Source of the DNA: Epiperipatus broadwayi | Taxonomy: Eukaryota > Onychophora > Udeonychophora > Euonychophora > Peripatidae | Reading direction: 5' to 3' | Assembly: GCA_028023455.1 (NCBI GenBank) | Contig: JAQFVV010006335.1 | Span: 1,058,741 to 1,122,740, forward strand | Length of the DNA stretch: 64,000 nucleotides | The notes under the pieces: model-generated | Told to the model about the DNA's origin: nothing | Seen by the model: the letters and a program-made list of their open reading frames with translations, nothing else | Databases searched by the model: none | Position numbers and translations under genes: made by a program | In this document: positions 38,861-53,000 of the stretch, one piece after another | How the letters are laid out: the number at the start of each line of letters is the position of its first letter | How positions within the stretch are numbered: the stretch's first letter is position 1

Positions 38861-41708
38861 AATTAATCAAATCTGTATTCATATAATGATGTATACATAG
38901 TTATATTTTAAAATGATTAAACTAATGTAAGTAGTAAACATCATTGTATGTGTAAAAACACACCTATGTACATATGTAAAGCAAACTGTAATGTGATAGA
39001 TTTTGTGAACATTACAACTTTTCTAAATTATCTCTTTTAAGTTATTAAATGTATAAATTTATTTGTATTCACATATAAATCTTAAATCCAGTATTGACTG
39101 TCGTATACATATATTACAATGTTAACGACTTAAATCTCTTAAAAAAAGAGAATCAAGATCATCAGTTTCTCAGAAATACATTAAACTGTAAACTGTGATC
39201 CAAAATTTCAAAGATGGTTTAAAAATAAAGTTAAAAAAATAAAGACAAAATTATTGAACCAGAAGCTGGATTTTTTGTCTTTGTTAAAATTTATTGGAGT
39301 TATTAAAACTTAAGAATTTAAAACAACAAAAATTGTAAACAACTTAATGCCTTGTGGGGGGGGGTGAGAAAAATTTGCTATAGAAATCCCAGTTTGAATT
39401 CAAAAGAAACTGACTCTCATCATTTAACAAATCAAATAAATCCAGGTGCTATTTCCAAATTTACAATGTAGGCAATTGGCTTAGGAGTTAGAGCGAGTCC
39501 AGAACAGCAGCAGACCAAGAATCCACCAACATTGAAGCAGTCCACCAGTGAATGTTAGTGCCTATGCCATGCAAGCCAGCTCAGAAAAAAGATGATTGGT
39601 AATTAAATCTTCTGCAGAACTCTTAACTAAATTGTAATAAATTATTCTAATAATTCTTAGCCTAAAAACGATTTACTCGCTGACGAAGAAGCTTCCAAAT
39701 AAACAAAACAAATTTCGCTTAAAACTATTAAATGGGCCAAGCACTTTCGAGGTTTGCCCTCATATTCATGGCCGACGAAAGTAATAAATCTTTACGTAGT
39801 GTTATTAAATAGCAAATATGCCAATAATTTTTTTAAGCTAGCTATTCTATAAATGTGTACAAACTATTAAACTAAAATCTACTTTTAATAATTACAACTC
39901 TGTTATAAATTCATAATTATTAAGTCTCTTAATGTGATCTTATTTAAAATAATAATATTGTAACATTTTGTCTAATTGAAGGTTAAACTAGTCGTGTTTC
40001 TGTTAAACATGATAAGTATCTAAGTTATAGTTTTTAATTTATTCAATCTGCTGATATGCCTTCATTACTTTGCTTATTGATATTTTATTAATTGTGCTAT
40101 GCGATCCTTCAGGGCGGAGATTGCTGATATAACTGCAGAGAGACAATTAGACACTCTCAGATAAATTTATATTGATTTTTGGCTCACACATAATTTTCCA
40201 ATCTGAAAACGTAATATAAATTTTAGCATAGTATAATTAATGTTTGCATGTTTAACAATTATATTAGTTAATGATCAGACTGTGACTGCCAGTCATTATG
40301 TATAGAAGACAGATGACATTTACACTATTGACATTCCATTCCGTATTTCTTACAACCCCTTAATATTATTTCCCACCACAATCACAGTTTTTCTCGGTTG
40401 TAAAAAAATGTTCTGCTATAGGAAGGCCACTGTAGCTGCTTGTGTAGCAGTCAATTCCAACAACTTGAAAGCGCACTGTCTTTCTGCCATTTTATTTTTT
40501 GGTCTTGCAAGTTCTCACAAAGTGCATCACTTTCACATGAGCTTTGCCAAATTATGCTCTGCCCTCCTCATTTCTTACTTTGGGCCAGCTCCCAAGGGGA
40601 ATATGGACATTTTTGAAATAGTTAGAATTTGTAGCACCTCATATTACTTCCACTAGCTTAAACACTAACTATTTTGAACTGCTTATTGGTATAGTTTTTA
40701 TCATTACAACTACAGACACCCTGACATAATACACTGTTGAATGTTCAATACTAGCATGTATACAGAGAGTTGTAACAAATTGTAGATAATATTCACATGT
40801 TATTGATGTGGGGCTAGTGTTGAATGCTTCACCATCAAGTGTTTGAACAGTTTACAGGCTGAGTTGTCTTGTAAATGGCATATTTTAGTGCTATTGCATG
40901 GGAACAGTACTATCAGGCAGTGTGGATTGTGATGTTGTAGTATCTACTTTCTCACTATTTTGTTACCTGCCCTTTATTAATAATGAAATTAAGTACTATT
41001 TTAGCTATTCTTTTATTATCCATAAAGTGCAATCTACTGAACATTTTCATTTTGCTTTTTGCATCCCTCACATAAAAACTTAATCATTCCATTTCTCCTT
41101 GAATTGATCAATATAAAGGGTATATGATGATTCCCTGTATCAAAAGAATGTGATATTTGAATAAATTTTTATATTTTAAATAGCTAATTAATAACAACAT
41201 ATGCATTAATACCAAGAAAGGTACATATATTTATAAGCTATGAATATAATACACACAATATAAAAATCATGCTAGGCAGTAATAAAGCTGAATATTTTTT
41301 TAAAAGTTTATAATTTCTGCCTACATGTTCATTAAAAGTCATTTATTACGTTAGTCCAGGAAAGAAGGAAATAATTTATTATTGAATTATAATAGCTCAA
41401 TTATGATCGGTGTTTTATTGTATTTTAACTACCTAATGTAACCCATAAATATACAATTTCAACAAGATATTTTGTTTGTTGCATGTGAGTTACATGTAGC
41501 CCATTACTTTTTGCTTTGCAAAGAATAGTGAAACAAAACATTTACTATTACAATTGATATATTACAATATACACACTCATAATCAACAGAAGTAAATTGA
41601 AATAAAAGACAATTCATTGACATACATATTAATTTAATATCATATAATTGTTTTTCCTTTATAAATGAACCTTCACAAGATGCTATTTTTTAAATTTATC
41701 ATGTAACA

Positions 41709-41710
<2 letters not shown>
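38861..41710. other. AT-rich stretch with two unrecognised less AT-rich islands
   Basis: 39460-39600 and 39660-39800 hold retroelement-like text (CTGACGAAGAAGCTTCC, and AAACAAATTTCGC.. CCGACGAAAG), possibly a decayed element end. 40400-40650 is also G+C-richer and open for 82 codons on the plus strand (MFCYRKATVAACVAVNSNN..), while minus frames are open in pieces. I recognise no family. A G-run lies at 39355-39363. Confidence 0.4.

Positions 41711-41792
<82 letters not shown>
41711..41792. repeat. (TA)n microsatellite, about 40 units
   Basis: Abuts the small repeat at 41793-41875, which also abuts (TA)n in its inverted copy at 58.7 kb. Confidence 0.95.
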
Positions 41793-41797
<5 letters not shown>

Positions 41798-41875
41798 CCT
41801 ACACTCCCAACACCGCTCATATACATTACATGAGCAAATGCCCAGGGCGCCAGTTCTATTAATGAATAGAACAAT
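41793..41875 (+). repeat. small dispersed repeat next to (TA)n, copy 1
   Basis: ATTATAACCTACACT..ATGAGCAAATGCCCAGG..GCGCCAGTTCTATTAAT. The same text occurs inverted at 58645-58718. It is GC-richer than the surroundings and in both places begins directly at a (TA)n tract, so it is probably one end of a larger mobile element. Confidence 0.65.
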
Positions 41876-44800
41876 ATAATAACATATTTTATACAAAATT
41901 ATTACTGAGACTCTTTACCTAAGTCTACATTCAGCTCAGCTCAGTGGGAGGCTATAGAAAGTTCATAAGATATATGATTATAAATAAATGAAAGAAGAAA
42001 TATGATAAAACATGAAATATAATGTAAATCCTTTTTGTTAATTAATTGCATGATAAAGAATCACTATGTTTATTTGTACAATCTATTAAAATCTCTTTTT
42101 AACCTAATTTCTTCCCTCATCCAAGTATAACATATATCAGCTTGCTATAATTATATTACTAAACAGTTCTATCACTTGGCATACCATAATATAAACAACT
42201 ACCTTAATGCCAATCAAGGAATAAACAATACGATCTCAGGGAACTTCAAACACACAGTTGAATTAAATAAAATGCATTGGCCCATAAGTTATAATTCTAA
42301 AGTATGATAAAATGTAACAAAATAAATTAACTAAATATTGTACTGTGTTTAGCAATAAGATAATGACAAAAATAGGGTATTTTAATCTCACATCATCATC
42401 TAACAAATATACTAACTTGGCAACCTTCCTTATATGTTTATCAAGTGGCAAATGATCTTTATAATGCCTGGATCAAGAAAACATGATTGTCAGACACCAG
42501 CAAATTTGATATTATAACTATAAAATAATATATTTATTTTATAATAGATCTATGAAATGTGGAGATGTGGAAATTGAAACATGAATGTATACAAGAATAA
42601 CTTAAGACACAGTTTTTGATAAATAAACAATCATTTATTACACTAAATCTAATTCAATATACTTATTTACAATAAGACTGCTTGTCTTAATGATTTAAAC
42701 TTCTTAAACAAACCTTGGACATCAGTATGGGATTATCCCTATTAGATAACATTATTTATTCCCTTTTGAACTCAGAAATTAACAACAAAACTTGAATCTT
42801 CTATCTTTGCATACCTGCTTTGTTTAAGCATTTCATTTAAGCATATCATAAACTAAATAATATATTATAGTATTGGCACAATAAATATTTATGAGAGGAT
42901 ATTCTATTGATTAATAAAATAGATCAAACTAACATATTTAGCTATCAACAAAGCAACTTTTTCTAACTAATTAAATAATCATTTTTAATTATATATACCT
43001 TTCACGCATCGTGATGAAATCATATTTATTCTGATGGTTTGATGATTTATAATTCTGTATTAAATAAATATACTGTGTTTTAAAATATTTATTTCCCATT
43101 TTAATTTCAATAACTCTATTTACTTCTATTTAAATGAATATAATGTGCTTCAAAACATTTATTTCTCATTTTTATTTTCAATAACTTTATATTTTTATAT
43201 TCGCGATATTGTTTATATTACACGTGTGTGTGTGTCCAAGCAACAATAATAGATAACAAACTTTTCTACACTCTATCCAGTCATCAAGAAAATATTAAAC
43301 AATTATTTTATTTCAGACAATGTTGTAAACCATCCAACAAAATAAACACTACTATTATATCAAGAATTAATTTAACTATTTATCTGGCCACATATTAAAC
43401 AACACATAGCTAAATTTTCATGATTATACAGACTACATATTCCAAGGAAAATAAATCTACATGAGGAGCAAATAAACTCTTTACTTAACACTTCTACAAT
43501 AATTCATCTAATTCTGAAATATACTGTTGGTGGGGACTTTTTCCTCATCACCAAGACTCTAAGAAACACATCACTTAACTTCCTAAACATCATTTCATAC
43601 TTCAACAATAACTCATCTAATTCTAAAATACACTATTGGTGTAGACTTTTTTTTCATCACCAAGACTCTAAGAAAAAAACATCACTTAACTTCAAAACTA
43701 TCATTTCATAATATGTATATAATATAAACTAGGCTCTACTCATGGAAATTATTAAAATATACTAAATAAGCAAAATCTTTTATCCCTGCAAATATTAGAA
43801 CGCATCCAGATTACTTTCCATTCACAAAGCTCTTCTACATATCGAACATTATATATATATATACACACTGGCAGACAAATACACACAGATAACCTACTAA
43901 TCCATTCAATTCTTTAAAATATGACAACATTCGAAATTTATACATAAAATATTCACAAACTGAACTTTATTAAACAAGTGTTATAATTGTGCAAACAGAC
44001 ACACACATGCGAATAAGAATATACAAAAAATAATAATTCCAAGTTATATACTATGCGAGCAATGTGGTAATTAAATACTACATTAAGGTATAACCTTTAA
44101 TTCAGAATAAACTTTAAGTTACTTTTAAAATTTAATAGTTATAATTATGACAAACAAACTTTCTTTATCATATCTAGCAAACTATTTCTATTATACGTTC
44201 GTTGATTTAAAAGCCAAAATTCTCACTTTGATATAATAAAGTATACAAAATAAATGTAAACCTCTCTCTAATAATATAATAAAAAAATATATTTCTTTCC
44301 TTTATCTTTCTAAAAGAAAAATAAGACATATTTGTATAAAATCAATTTTTTTCATCAACGTATCCACTACTCGTGAATACGCATTCCGAGACAATCTAGG
44401 AGATCATAATAGCCCAAAATTATAAACAAAACATAATTTTAAATATACCTTTCTGTCTATCATATACATTAATGATAACAAGTAATAAAGAAAAGATAAA
44501 GAAACAAAGTCATTTGTTCTATGATTTAAAATAAAAAGTTCACTTGCAAAGTTCTACTCCGGGTTTATGAAACGATATGGGGATGGATTCCAAACTGAAT
44601 TTGAACATAAAATGAATTTCTGTAGGATAACCAAAAAAAAAATATAATCATAACTTAAATATGATCCAGCACCTCCAATGTTCATAGCATAGCTATTTGA
44701 GCTTACTACATCACACATAAGTAATCAATTTCTCTTTTTATTATGATGGAAATATAGGACATTTTAGCTACAGTTGAACAGGAATTATTTCATTCACTCC

Positions 44801-46470
44801 ATAGTAGTTTTAAATTAAGTAAGCAATTGTTTTTTTTAATAAATTTCTTAAATAGCCTTTGACATTTTATAATCTAGTATAAACATAGTTTATTTTTAAA
44901 TATTGCCAATTAATATATCATGATTCATTAGTAATTCCACAATTAATAATACTTTATTATTATAATGCATCTTTATCAAAGAGAACAGAAACACAACACC
45001 ACACTCATGTCCTTCCATCAGATTTAAGCACATATCTAAAGATTAGCATCCTTTGATTATTTGGGTAATTCACACTATTTCTTTCATTAAAAATGCATAT
45101 TATTTTTAGAAATACCAAATAAATAAATACTGTCATTTTTTCCATAATGAATTTAATAATGGCATGATACATTAGAATACACATATCCTTTAAATTTTAT
45201 AGTTAACTTTTATAAAAGCAAGAAATAAAATAGTGAAAAATTAAAATAAATTCTGTAAAACTGTTCTGCACATATTTCCAAAAGATATTATACAACACAC
45301 GTAGATAATTATAAAGTTCATGCATTCTATTTTCCTTATTCACAATGATAATTAAATTAAGTAATGCAAGATTAACATTATCAATATACATTTTAAAATA
45401 TTAATAAGTATGAGGTGGTTAATTCAAATGTTTAAAATTGAGGAGAGAAAATGAAAAATCGATGTACCTTCTTAAATTTTTAGTCTTGCATTCCAATTGA
45501 AGACCTTTCCATAATGAATTTCTTATAACTTTTTCAGAAGTTTACTCCAAAGCTTTTTAAATCAATTTGACTTCAAGGAAAATATATATTTGTTACAGCA
45601 GGGAAGAGTAATTTACTGGCTGCCTTATGATAATAATGAGCAATTTTTAATCTCAATTCTCTGTTAAATAGATATCTTTCCCCCCATCACAAAAGGTCAT
45701 TTCCCTTCAAAAAGGTCAACTCCCACCTTTTTGCACTTAAGCTCATTACATATGCAAGAAATCTTTTCTTTAAAAAAATCATTCTGATTTTTACAATTAA
45801 ATCAAGACAGAAAATAATAATAAAAAAAATAACTTTTACTAACTGGAAAGAAATGAATATTAATTACTGTTAAACAAAATGATGAATAATTTATTTAATT
45901 TATAAATTAATTCACCTATCCAAATATCTATTACTCATTGTAAAAAATATTTGTTAAATTACTAAAGATAATTTCTGTAATTTAAATGTCTTCATGTTAA
46001 ATGTACTAATGCTTAGTGTTATTAAAAGATGAAAATGAAATGAAACACACAATACAGACAGACATGCAAGCACATGTACTGCAACCTAAATATTAAATTA
46101 ACTTAACTATATATAATTGAAATGGCTATTAATGTGGACAAAGGGATATGTATCAATGAATAAAGGATTATAGGAAACCATTCAAACCAATACTAAACAC
46201 TAACACAAAATAACTTTGCATCTTTCTGACAAAATATATCAATTCCTATAATAAACAACCCCTCTTTCTTGCATTAAATACTTCATTAATTATAATAATA
46301 ACAATAAATACTTATAAAGTGGTTAATCAAATGCATATGAAATCAATATCTAAGACTTTAAACAATCTCCAGAAAATTTTTAAAATGCTAAGGCTATTTT
46401 ATTTTTTTAATACAATACAACTATTCAATGTAGATATAAAGTATCTCAATTCCTTGTGCCCATTCAGAGG
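41876..46470. other. AT-rich intergenic stretch with small tandem duplications
   Basis: Tandem pairs occur at 43052-43195 (about 70-bp unit, TTTAAAATATTTATTTC) and at 43490-43722 (about 115-bp unit, CACCAAGACTCTAAGAAA). Nothing else is recognised. The frames at 42263-42451 and 45203-45391 look like chance. Confidence 0.55.
43490..43722 (+). repeat. two-copy tandem repeat, about 115-bp unit
   Basis: CAATAATTCATCTAATTCTG..TCATCACCAAGACTCTAAG..CATCACTTAACTTC appears twice in succession with small differences. Confidence 0.8.
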
Positions 46471-46472
46471 GT

Positions 46473-46473
46473 C

Positions 46474-46521
<48 letters not shown>

Positions 46522-46522
46522 G
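46473..46522. repeat. palindrome centred on (TA)n
   Basis: CACAATATAT..ATATATTGTG; a perfect inverted repeat whose centre is TA dinucleotides. Confidence 0.85.
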
Positions 46523-46536
46523 ATTTTAATTTTACC

Positions 46537-46572
<36 letters not shown>

Positions 46573-46586
46573 GGTAAAATTAAAAT
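46523..46586. repeat. palindrome centred on (TA)n
   Basis: ATTTTAATTTTACCATATTA at the left and its exact complement at the right enclose (TA)n. It starts at the base after the previous palindrome ends. Confidence 0.85.
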
Positions 46587-46922
46587 ACAAACAGAAAAGG
46601 TAGTTTTAAAATAATATTTAGCTTTACTACCACCTAACATGCTTTCAATACATTTTTACATATCATATTCATGACATATAGTGGAGTGGTTAAATGGTTC
46701 TATATATCAGTATTTTATTAACTTTCCACATATTCAATTTTAATTTAAAATTTAAATTTGAATATTTAAATAACCCATGTCTTTAAAATGATTACACTTG
46801 GTTTTTAATTTGTTAAAAGAAAAATGTTCACTTGCTATTTCACATGCTTCCTTAATATTTTGCTTTCTATCCTCTCTCTCTCTATATATATATAAATTAG
46901 CTCTGCTTTTATTAGCTTAAAT

Positions 46923-47210
46923 CTAGGACCAGTTTTCTGTCTGTAAATATTGAGGGATGTTTTTATCTTTGAGGGCCCTATTGTATATGTATTGATGTTG
47001 GGCAAGATTTACTGACAAATTGGCTCTCGAATCCCCATAATATGCAGCATTGCAAGCTGATTGGCTGCACTTAATTCCATAAATCACTTGTTGTGCCAAT
47101 TTATTTGGTATATGGTCTTTAAAATTATTGATTAATTGGTTAAGTGATGGAGCAGTTCAAAAGCTTATTTAAAAACTACCTTTTCTGTATGTATTTTCAT
47201 GTTAACAAAT
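46923..47210 (-). pseudogene. GIY-YIG endonuclease relic of a retroelement
   Basis: Minus strand reads NQLINNFKDHIPNKLAQQ, then VIYGIKC (GIY position), CNAAYYGDSRANLSVNLAQH (YIG position, with R and a degenerate R..EH), then IYNRALKDKNI and a stop at 46923. It is the endonuclease of a PLE or PLE-like element from a different lineage than those at 22 and 53 kb. Upstream in the same frame are TAA and TGA stops (SF*ISF*TAPSL), and the conserved glutamate/histidine pair is partly lost (LAQH instead of R.EH). The RT is absent. Confidence 0.7.
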
Positions 47211-47237
47211 ATTATGTTGGCTCAGAAAAAAATAAAA
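47211..47237. other. short junction
   Basis: A-rich sequence between the GIY-YIG relic and the next palindrome. Confidence 0.3.
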
Positions 47238-47306
47238 TTAATAACATTTTAATAATATATATATATATATATATATATATTATTAAAATGTTATATTAAT
47301 ATGTTT

Positions 47307-47341
<35 letters not shown>

Positions 47342-47358
47342 GGAAACATATTAATATA
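47238..47358. repeat. two overlapping palindromes centred on (TA)n
   Basis: First: AATAACATTTTAATA..TATTAAAATGTTAT (47238-47300). Second: ATATTAATATGTTTCCTTA..TAAGGAAACATATTAATAT (47292-47358). They share the ATATTAAT between them. Confidence 0.85.
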
Positions 47359-49160
47359 ATATGCATGTCCACAATTTATAGATAGATAGAATGTTTTGAT
47401 CTATCCACAGCCATAAAGATTCAAATAAAACATATAAATCATAATGATGAAATTACAACATGAATGAACATCATTATTGATAAATGTAAATATTTGTAAA
47501 CAAACTATTATTGAAAAGTATGATTGTAACTTACAATTTGTCCCACAATTTTAATTCAAGTGCCAAAATTGTAAAAGCATAATAGTTTATGACCATAATA
47601 AACTTATAAATAAATACATTAAATGGTATGTAGCTTAGAAATTTATAAGATTTTCAAGCATTGGAAATACTTCCATTCTACTAGTGTATTAAACTATGCA
47701 CACAAACATAAAAATGATAACACATGATAGTAACTAAATTTAAATTCAAGAATAATTTTGAAAGTTTTTCTGAAAAACAAAAACATTCAATAATCTTATC
47801 TATTTTTTTTATTTCTTAGTTCGTTTTTAATTAAACTACTTTTAAATATTTTTTGCTTATCCTTTCTCTTTGTTAACTTTTTACAATATATTTTAAATCT
47901 TTCAATATAAATTCTCATCTGCTCTTTTTAATATTATATGTCTGGTACTGTCTATTCAATTTTCATTTTTTGCATCCAAATTTGATTTCAAATGCTTTCA
48001 AAATGTTATAATTATAATTTTTTTTTTGAATCACCTAAGACTTTTACTACATACAAATAGAACATTTATTAATGTTTTACATAATTCCGATTTTTTTTTT
48101 TTTGGTTTACAAACAACTTTTATTTTATACTAAAATTTGTTTTATTATTATAGTTTAGTTGCCTTAAATATCTAAAAGTACATATTTATTTGATGGTTTT
48201 CTGACATTTTATCTTTAGAATTTATACGATTATTAATATATATCCATATTTTTAAAAGTATTTATTATTACATTCTAATCTTATTTTTAGCCATCATATT
48301 TGATTTTCATTTTATTTATTATTTGTAATTTATAAATAATTTTTATCATTTTTGTTTACATTTATTATTAGCATTTTTTCTAAACATGGCAAATCTGTCA
48401 CAATAACCTTTTATTTCTCCTGTATATTAATTCTATACTTGTATATTTATTTAAGATCTTATTAAAATAAATATTAACTAAACTATGATATAAATAATTA
48501 TTGTGTCTTATATTTCTACTTATATAAATATTTGTCATATGTAGATTCTTTAATTTCATAGATTTTTTTTTTTTTTTTAACTACATAATTTTCTTTTTAC
48601 AGTTTACTTGTCTGTCAAAATATTTATCAAATTACATCTATTAACTCTATCAAATGTCTTTTAAATATCAACAAAATCAAATTTAACTTTTTATTTTTAT
48701 ATTTTTAACAACCAATTGTAAAATATTAATTACATTTCTCATTCACTCCCTCTTTAAAAAAAATCTAATCTTTTAAAAATCTGTCTACTGTATTTTTAAA
48801 ACAATTTTTATGAACACTTTATTTCACTGCTTAAATGTTTTTTTTCTATAATGCTAATCGATTATGACATATAAATATGGTTATTTAAATATATATTATT
48901 ACAAAAACTGTACATGTTCATATTAGAAGTGGAAATATAGAAAGATACTAAAAATAGGTGATTGCAGTAAAGCTTCAGAAAAAATTCTAATTATGCAGAA
49001 TGATTTAATTTATAAATCAGTAGAAATTTGTATTAAATTGACAACATCTAATAAAAAACAATAGTTAATATATGACTGATATGTGATTTAAAATATTTCA
49101 TGAAAAAAAATAATAAAAATTTTAAATTAAATGGATATATTATATTTGAAGATTAAAGTG

Positions 49161-49209
<49 letters not shown>

Positions 49210-49912
49210 GTCCATTAATTAAAAAAATAATACATATAATGGTAATTAACTATTATAAACAGTTTTTCAATCTGAAGAAGTACTTTCAGTTAATTCATTA
49301 ACCCACATCAATTGTCATTATATTCAAAAACAAAATGGAAGCAAATGTTATCAACTCAAATCTTATGAAACCCAAATTTAATTGTTATCAGTGTGTCTAT
49401 TAATTATATTCATTTTATTTCTATTTATTTAAATTACCTTCTTAATTTTTCTGTTACTATGTTTTCTTTCTTCATGAAGAATCTCTAGATTTGTAAATAG
49501 ATAGTACAGTCATTGATATTTTTAACTAATGTGGGTGGTGTTAAATATGTGATGCAATAAATGACATTTTAAAATTAAATTTTAGTAATATTCTATGACA
49601 GATTGAAATATAAATATATTACAAAATAAATTTCTATTTTTCTAATGAGTAAAATAAAATTTCTTTTTAAATTCATATTTATCAAAAATAAAAAATCTAA
49701 TATTTTGTTGACAGCAAGATTTTTGGACATAGTGATTTGTTTGATAAAAATTAAAATTTCATTTGTATTAAATCATTCATTTATTAGGAATATATTAAGA
49801 ATAATATTTCTCCTAATCAAGTATATCTTTAGTTATGGGTGGGCAATAAACCTGTCATTAAAGTTGATGCATATTATTTAAATGAAGTATACAAATTGTC
49901 AGTATAATAAAT
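47359..49912. other. AT-rich intergenic stretch, nothing recognised
   Basis: Contains (TA)n at 49165-49207. No protein-like frame or shared repeat is seen; the frame at 49645-49881 is hydrophobic and A/T-driven. Confidence 0.55.
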
Positions 49913-49927
49913 AAAAATCAAAAAAGT

Positions 49928-49963
<36 letters not shown>

Positions 49964-49972
49964 ACTTTTTTG

Positions 49973-50009
<37 letters not shown>
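49913..50009. repeat. palindrome centred on (TA)n plus second (TA)n
   Basis: AAAATCAAAAAAGTTATATA and its complement close round (TA)n at 49913-49977; a further (TA)n runs on to 50009. Confidence 0.85.
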
Positions 50010-50012
<3 letters not shown>

Positions 50013-53000
50013 ATGGAGCTGCATTGCACTTTTTAGTTTTGATGATGTAATAATGTCTAAAATATCACTGACTTATTTATTATTTATGGAATGGAAACAC
50101 TAAATAATCACAATGATTAATTTATAAGGCTGAAGGAAAATATGACTATTTTTTTTTTTGCTATTAAGGCTTTGGTGATTTTATATTGCTAAAGTTATTA
50201 ATATATGGTGTATCTGAACTTGGTTCAGTCCCATATGCCTATTTATGTTAAATAGCTGGTTTGAAAGACATATGAATGTCTGGAAATGATTTTCTACTAG
50301 TTATTCATTAGATAAAGTGTTGGTATTGTCCTGGTATTTTTAATCTAATGCCTAAATATCCTAGCCTCTCACTGAGAAATCCAGTAGCAGAAACTGGTCA
50401 GGGGTTGGGGATATTCGGCAAAGCTTGTTAAAAGCTTATTTGTGAGTTCTATACATGACATTTGTAATAGAAGCTTGTTAAATTAGGTCATGTGACATAT
50501 GACTTTATTTTTTTGTAAAATTTAACAAATATGTATTTATACATTCATTTATTTTTATGAAATAAAATGAACATTACATTAACAAAATAAAATGTAATTC
50601 TTTAACCAAATTATAAAACACACACACATATATCTATATATATATCATACTCAATGCTCGTATTAATTCATACATTTAAAAATTATGTTAGTGGTCTGCA
50701 ATAACTAAAAGACTGCTGATCATTAATCTTGAAAGATCACAAATGTTGATCTTTTAACATTTGTTGATTATATTTACTTTATTAATTGAAATAATTTCAC
50801 TACCTTTCATACAGTGATTATTAACCATTACATGTGTTCTTTCTGTTAATGTGTTAATAAAGGAGTTTATTGTCAACTATTATATTTTGAAGACAGTGAA
50901 GGTATTTTAAATTAAAGCAATTTCTTGAACTATTTTCATGTGTTTAATAAATGTTTAATTTTTTTTAGATTACTTTTTTACGCACTTCTTTGAGATTATA
51001 TAGATTTTTTTTTATAATAATGTTACTGAGTTCTATGTTTCCTTTTGTCTTTATGTTACAAATTTACTTTAATATAAAATATGAACATAATATATTTATT
51101 CTGTGTCATCTGCTTTGCTAAATATATTTACTTTTTTTAATATAATTATTATTATCCATGGACGACTACATTTACTTGCTAAAATATTGTCATTGTAAAT
51201 GAATTATTTTTTTGGAATAAAATATTGTTTTGTTCAATGTTTGTTTTAAAAAATATAATATTAAATATACTTCTGCACTAAATGAAAAAATACATTTATG
51301 TATTTATTTAATATACTTCTTGTTGTAAATTCAGTAATATATATATATATATATATGTAAATTCAGTAATATATATATATATATATATTGTTTATTTATT
51401 AGTTGTTGTTTTTTTCTCTTATGAACATGTATTACATGGGTGTATATGGTGGGTAGATTACACATTATTTTAGTATTGATTACTTTTTGATAGATTGCCA
51501 TTTTACCCAAATATGTATAATTTTCTATAAATACTAATCAGTAACCAAAGTTGTTTGAACTGAAATATTATAATCAATATACATATGGCAATATATATGA
51601 ATATTTATATACCTTCATTGTGTGATTTAAATAGTTGATAGTTATAAGATTTATATATCTATGTTTTTAAATAAGTACTGTGAAATAAAAATACCACATA
51701 TATATATAGAACGTTTTAAATTTTAATATCTTTATATCAGCTTAATGTTAATCATATTTCTTATATAAAGTACAAAATCTAGCTATCTAATCCTTACTTA
51801 TTTAAGCATTTAAATCATTCTAATGTAGATTTTCTGTATTTTCTAGAATTTAATTTCATCATTATTTTGCTTGCCTTACCACAGATACATTTGATTTCAC
51901 TTCCATTTTATGTTCCAAATCTCTTTTACATTTTAGACACATATTTTTAAATATAATTAAAAGATATTTTTAAAAAAATTAACTTGACAATTATTAACAA
52001 TAATCAACAAATTGAAAACAAACAAAAAATGTTGTTGTTTTTTTTTTAAAAAAAAGGGAAAATAAAAATAAAGCAAAGCACTCAGTAAACAATTTGAGAA
52101 TTTAAAAAAAAACTATTTATCAGTAAATAAAATACTCTGCTCGAAAATATAATCATAAAAAATTTATACAATAACTGACATTTTCTGTGTGATGACACAA
52201 ATAAATCATGTAGTTCCTATATTTTTAAATTATCAGCACGTAATATAACAGAAATAAGGCTTTTAGAAAAATAGGTAGCTTATCAGCTATTCATATTCAA
52301 AAAATAAAATACTTTATGAAATATTTTATAGAATTATAAGACTACATTTAGAAGCTGTTTGCTATAACGTTTTTAATGTTATTTTTTAAAAATAAAAATT
52401 AGGGGCATACATACTACAAAATAATTTACTGTATTCTTATGTACTCATTTTTTTATTAAATATTAAAAAAATCTTGCATGTTTTAAATAATCAAAAGTTG
52501 TAAAAAATAAAATCTTGATTTTACTTTTTTAATATTTAGTTTTACAAATTTATTTGCGCTTTTTAAAATGCTGAGTATATGCACATAAAGATAAACGATT
52601 TTCATGTAGTGTCTGTAATTAAACAATCTACTTATGTTGCTCATAACCTGAACTTTGAATTTGAATAAAGATAGGAATTTTATTAGGTAATTAAAAATTT
52701 TCCAAGCAAGTGAAGCAGTATTTTTTTTTCAAATAATCTATTCTCAATTAAATTAACTAAAGATCTGATTATTGTCTAAAGTAAATAACTAAATATATTT
52801 ATTATGAAGTAAAACGAAGAAAAGCCCTATAGAGTTCTCATCCACATGAATTGATTAATGTGATGAGTAACAAATTCTTTAAAAATCTTCTATAAAAATT
52901 TTAGAAATATTTTTTATTCAGCAGGAACTGTTATGAATGTTATTTATATTTCAATATAAAGGTATTTTTATTATTATGACATGCATGATATTTGTGTGTG

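Noticed and set aside
46588-46622. Inverted partner of the sequence upstream of the GIY-YIG relic (AGAAAAGGTAGTTTT)
   Set aside because: Only about 20 bases match, then similarity is lost; could be chance in this composition.
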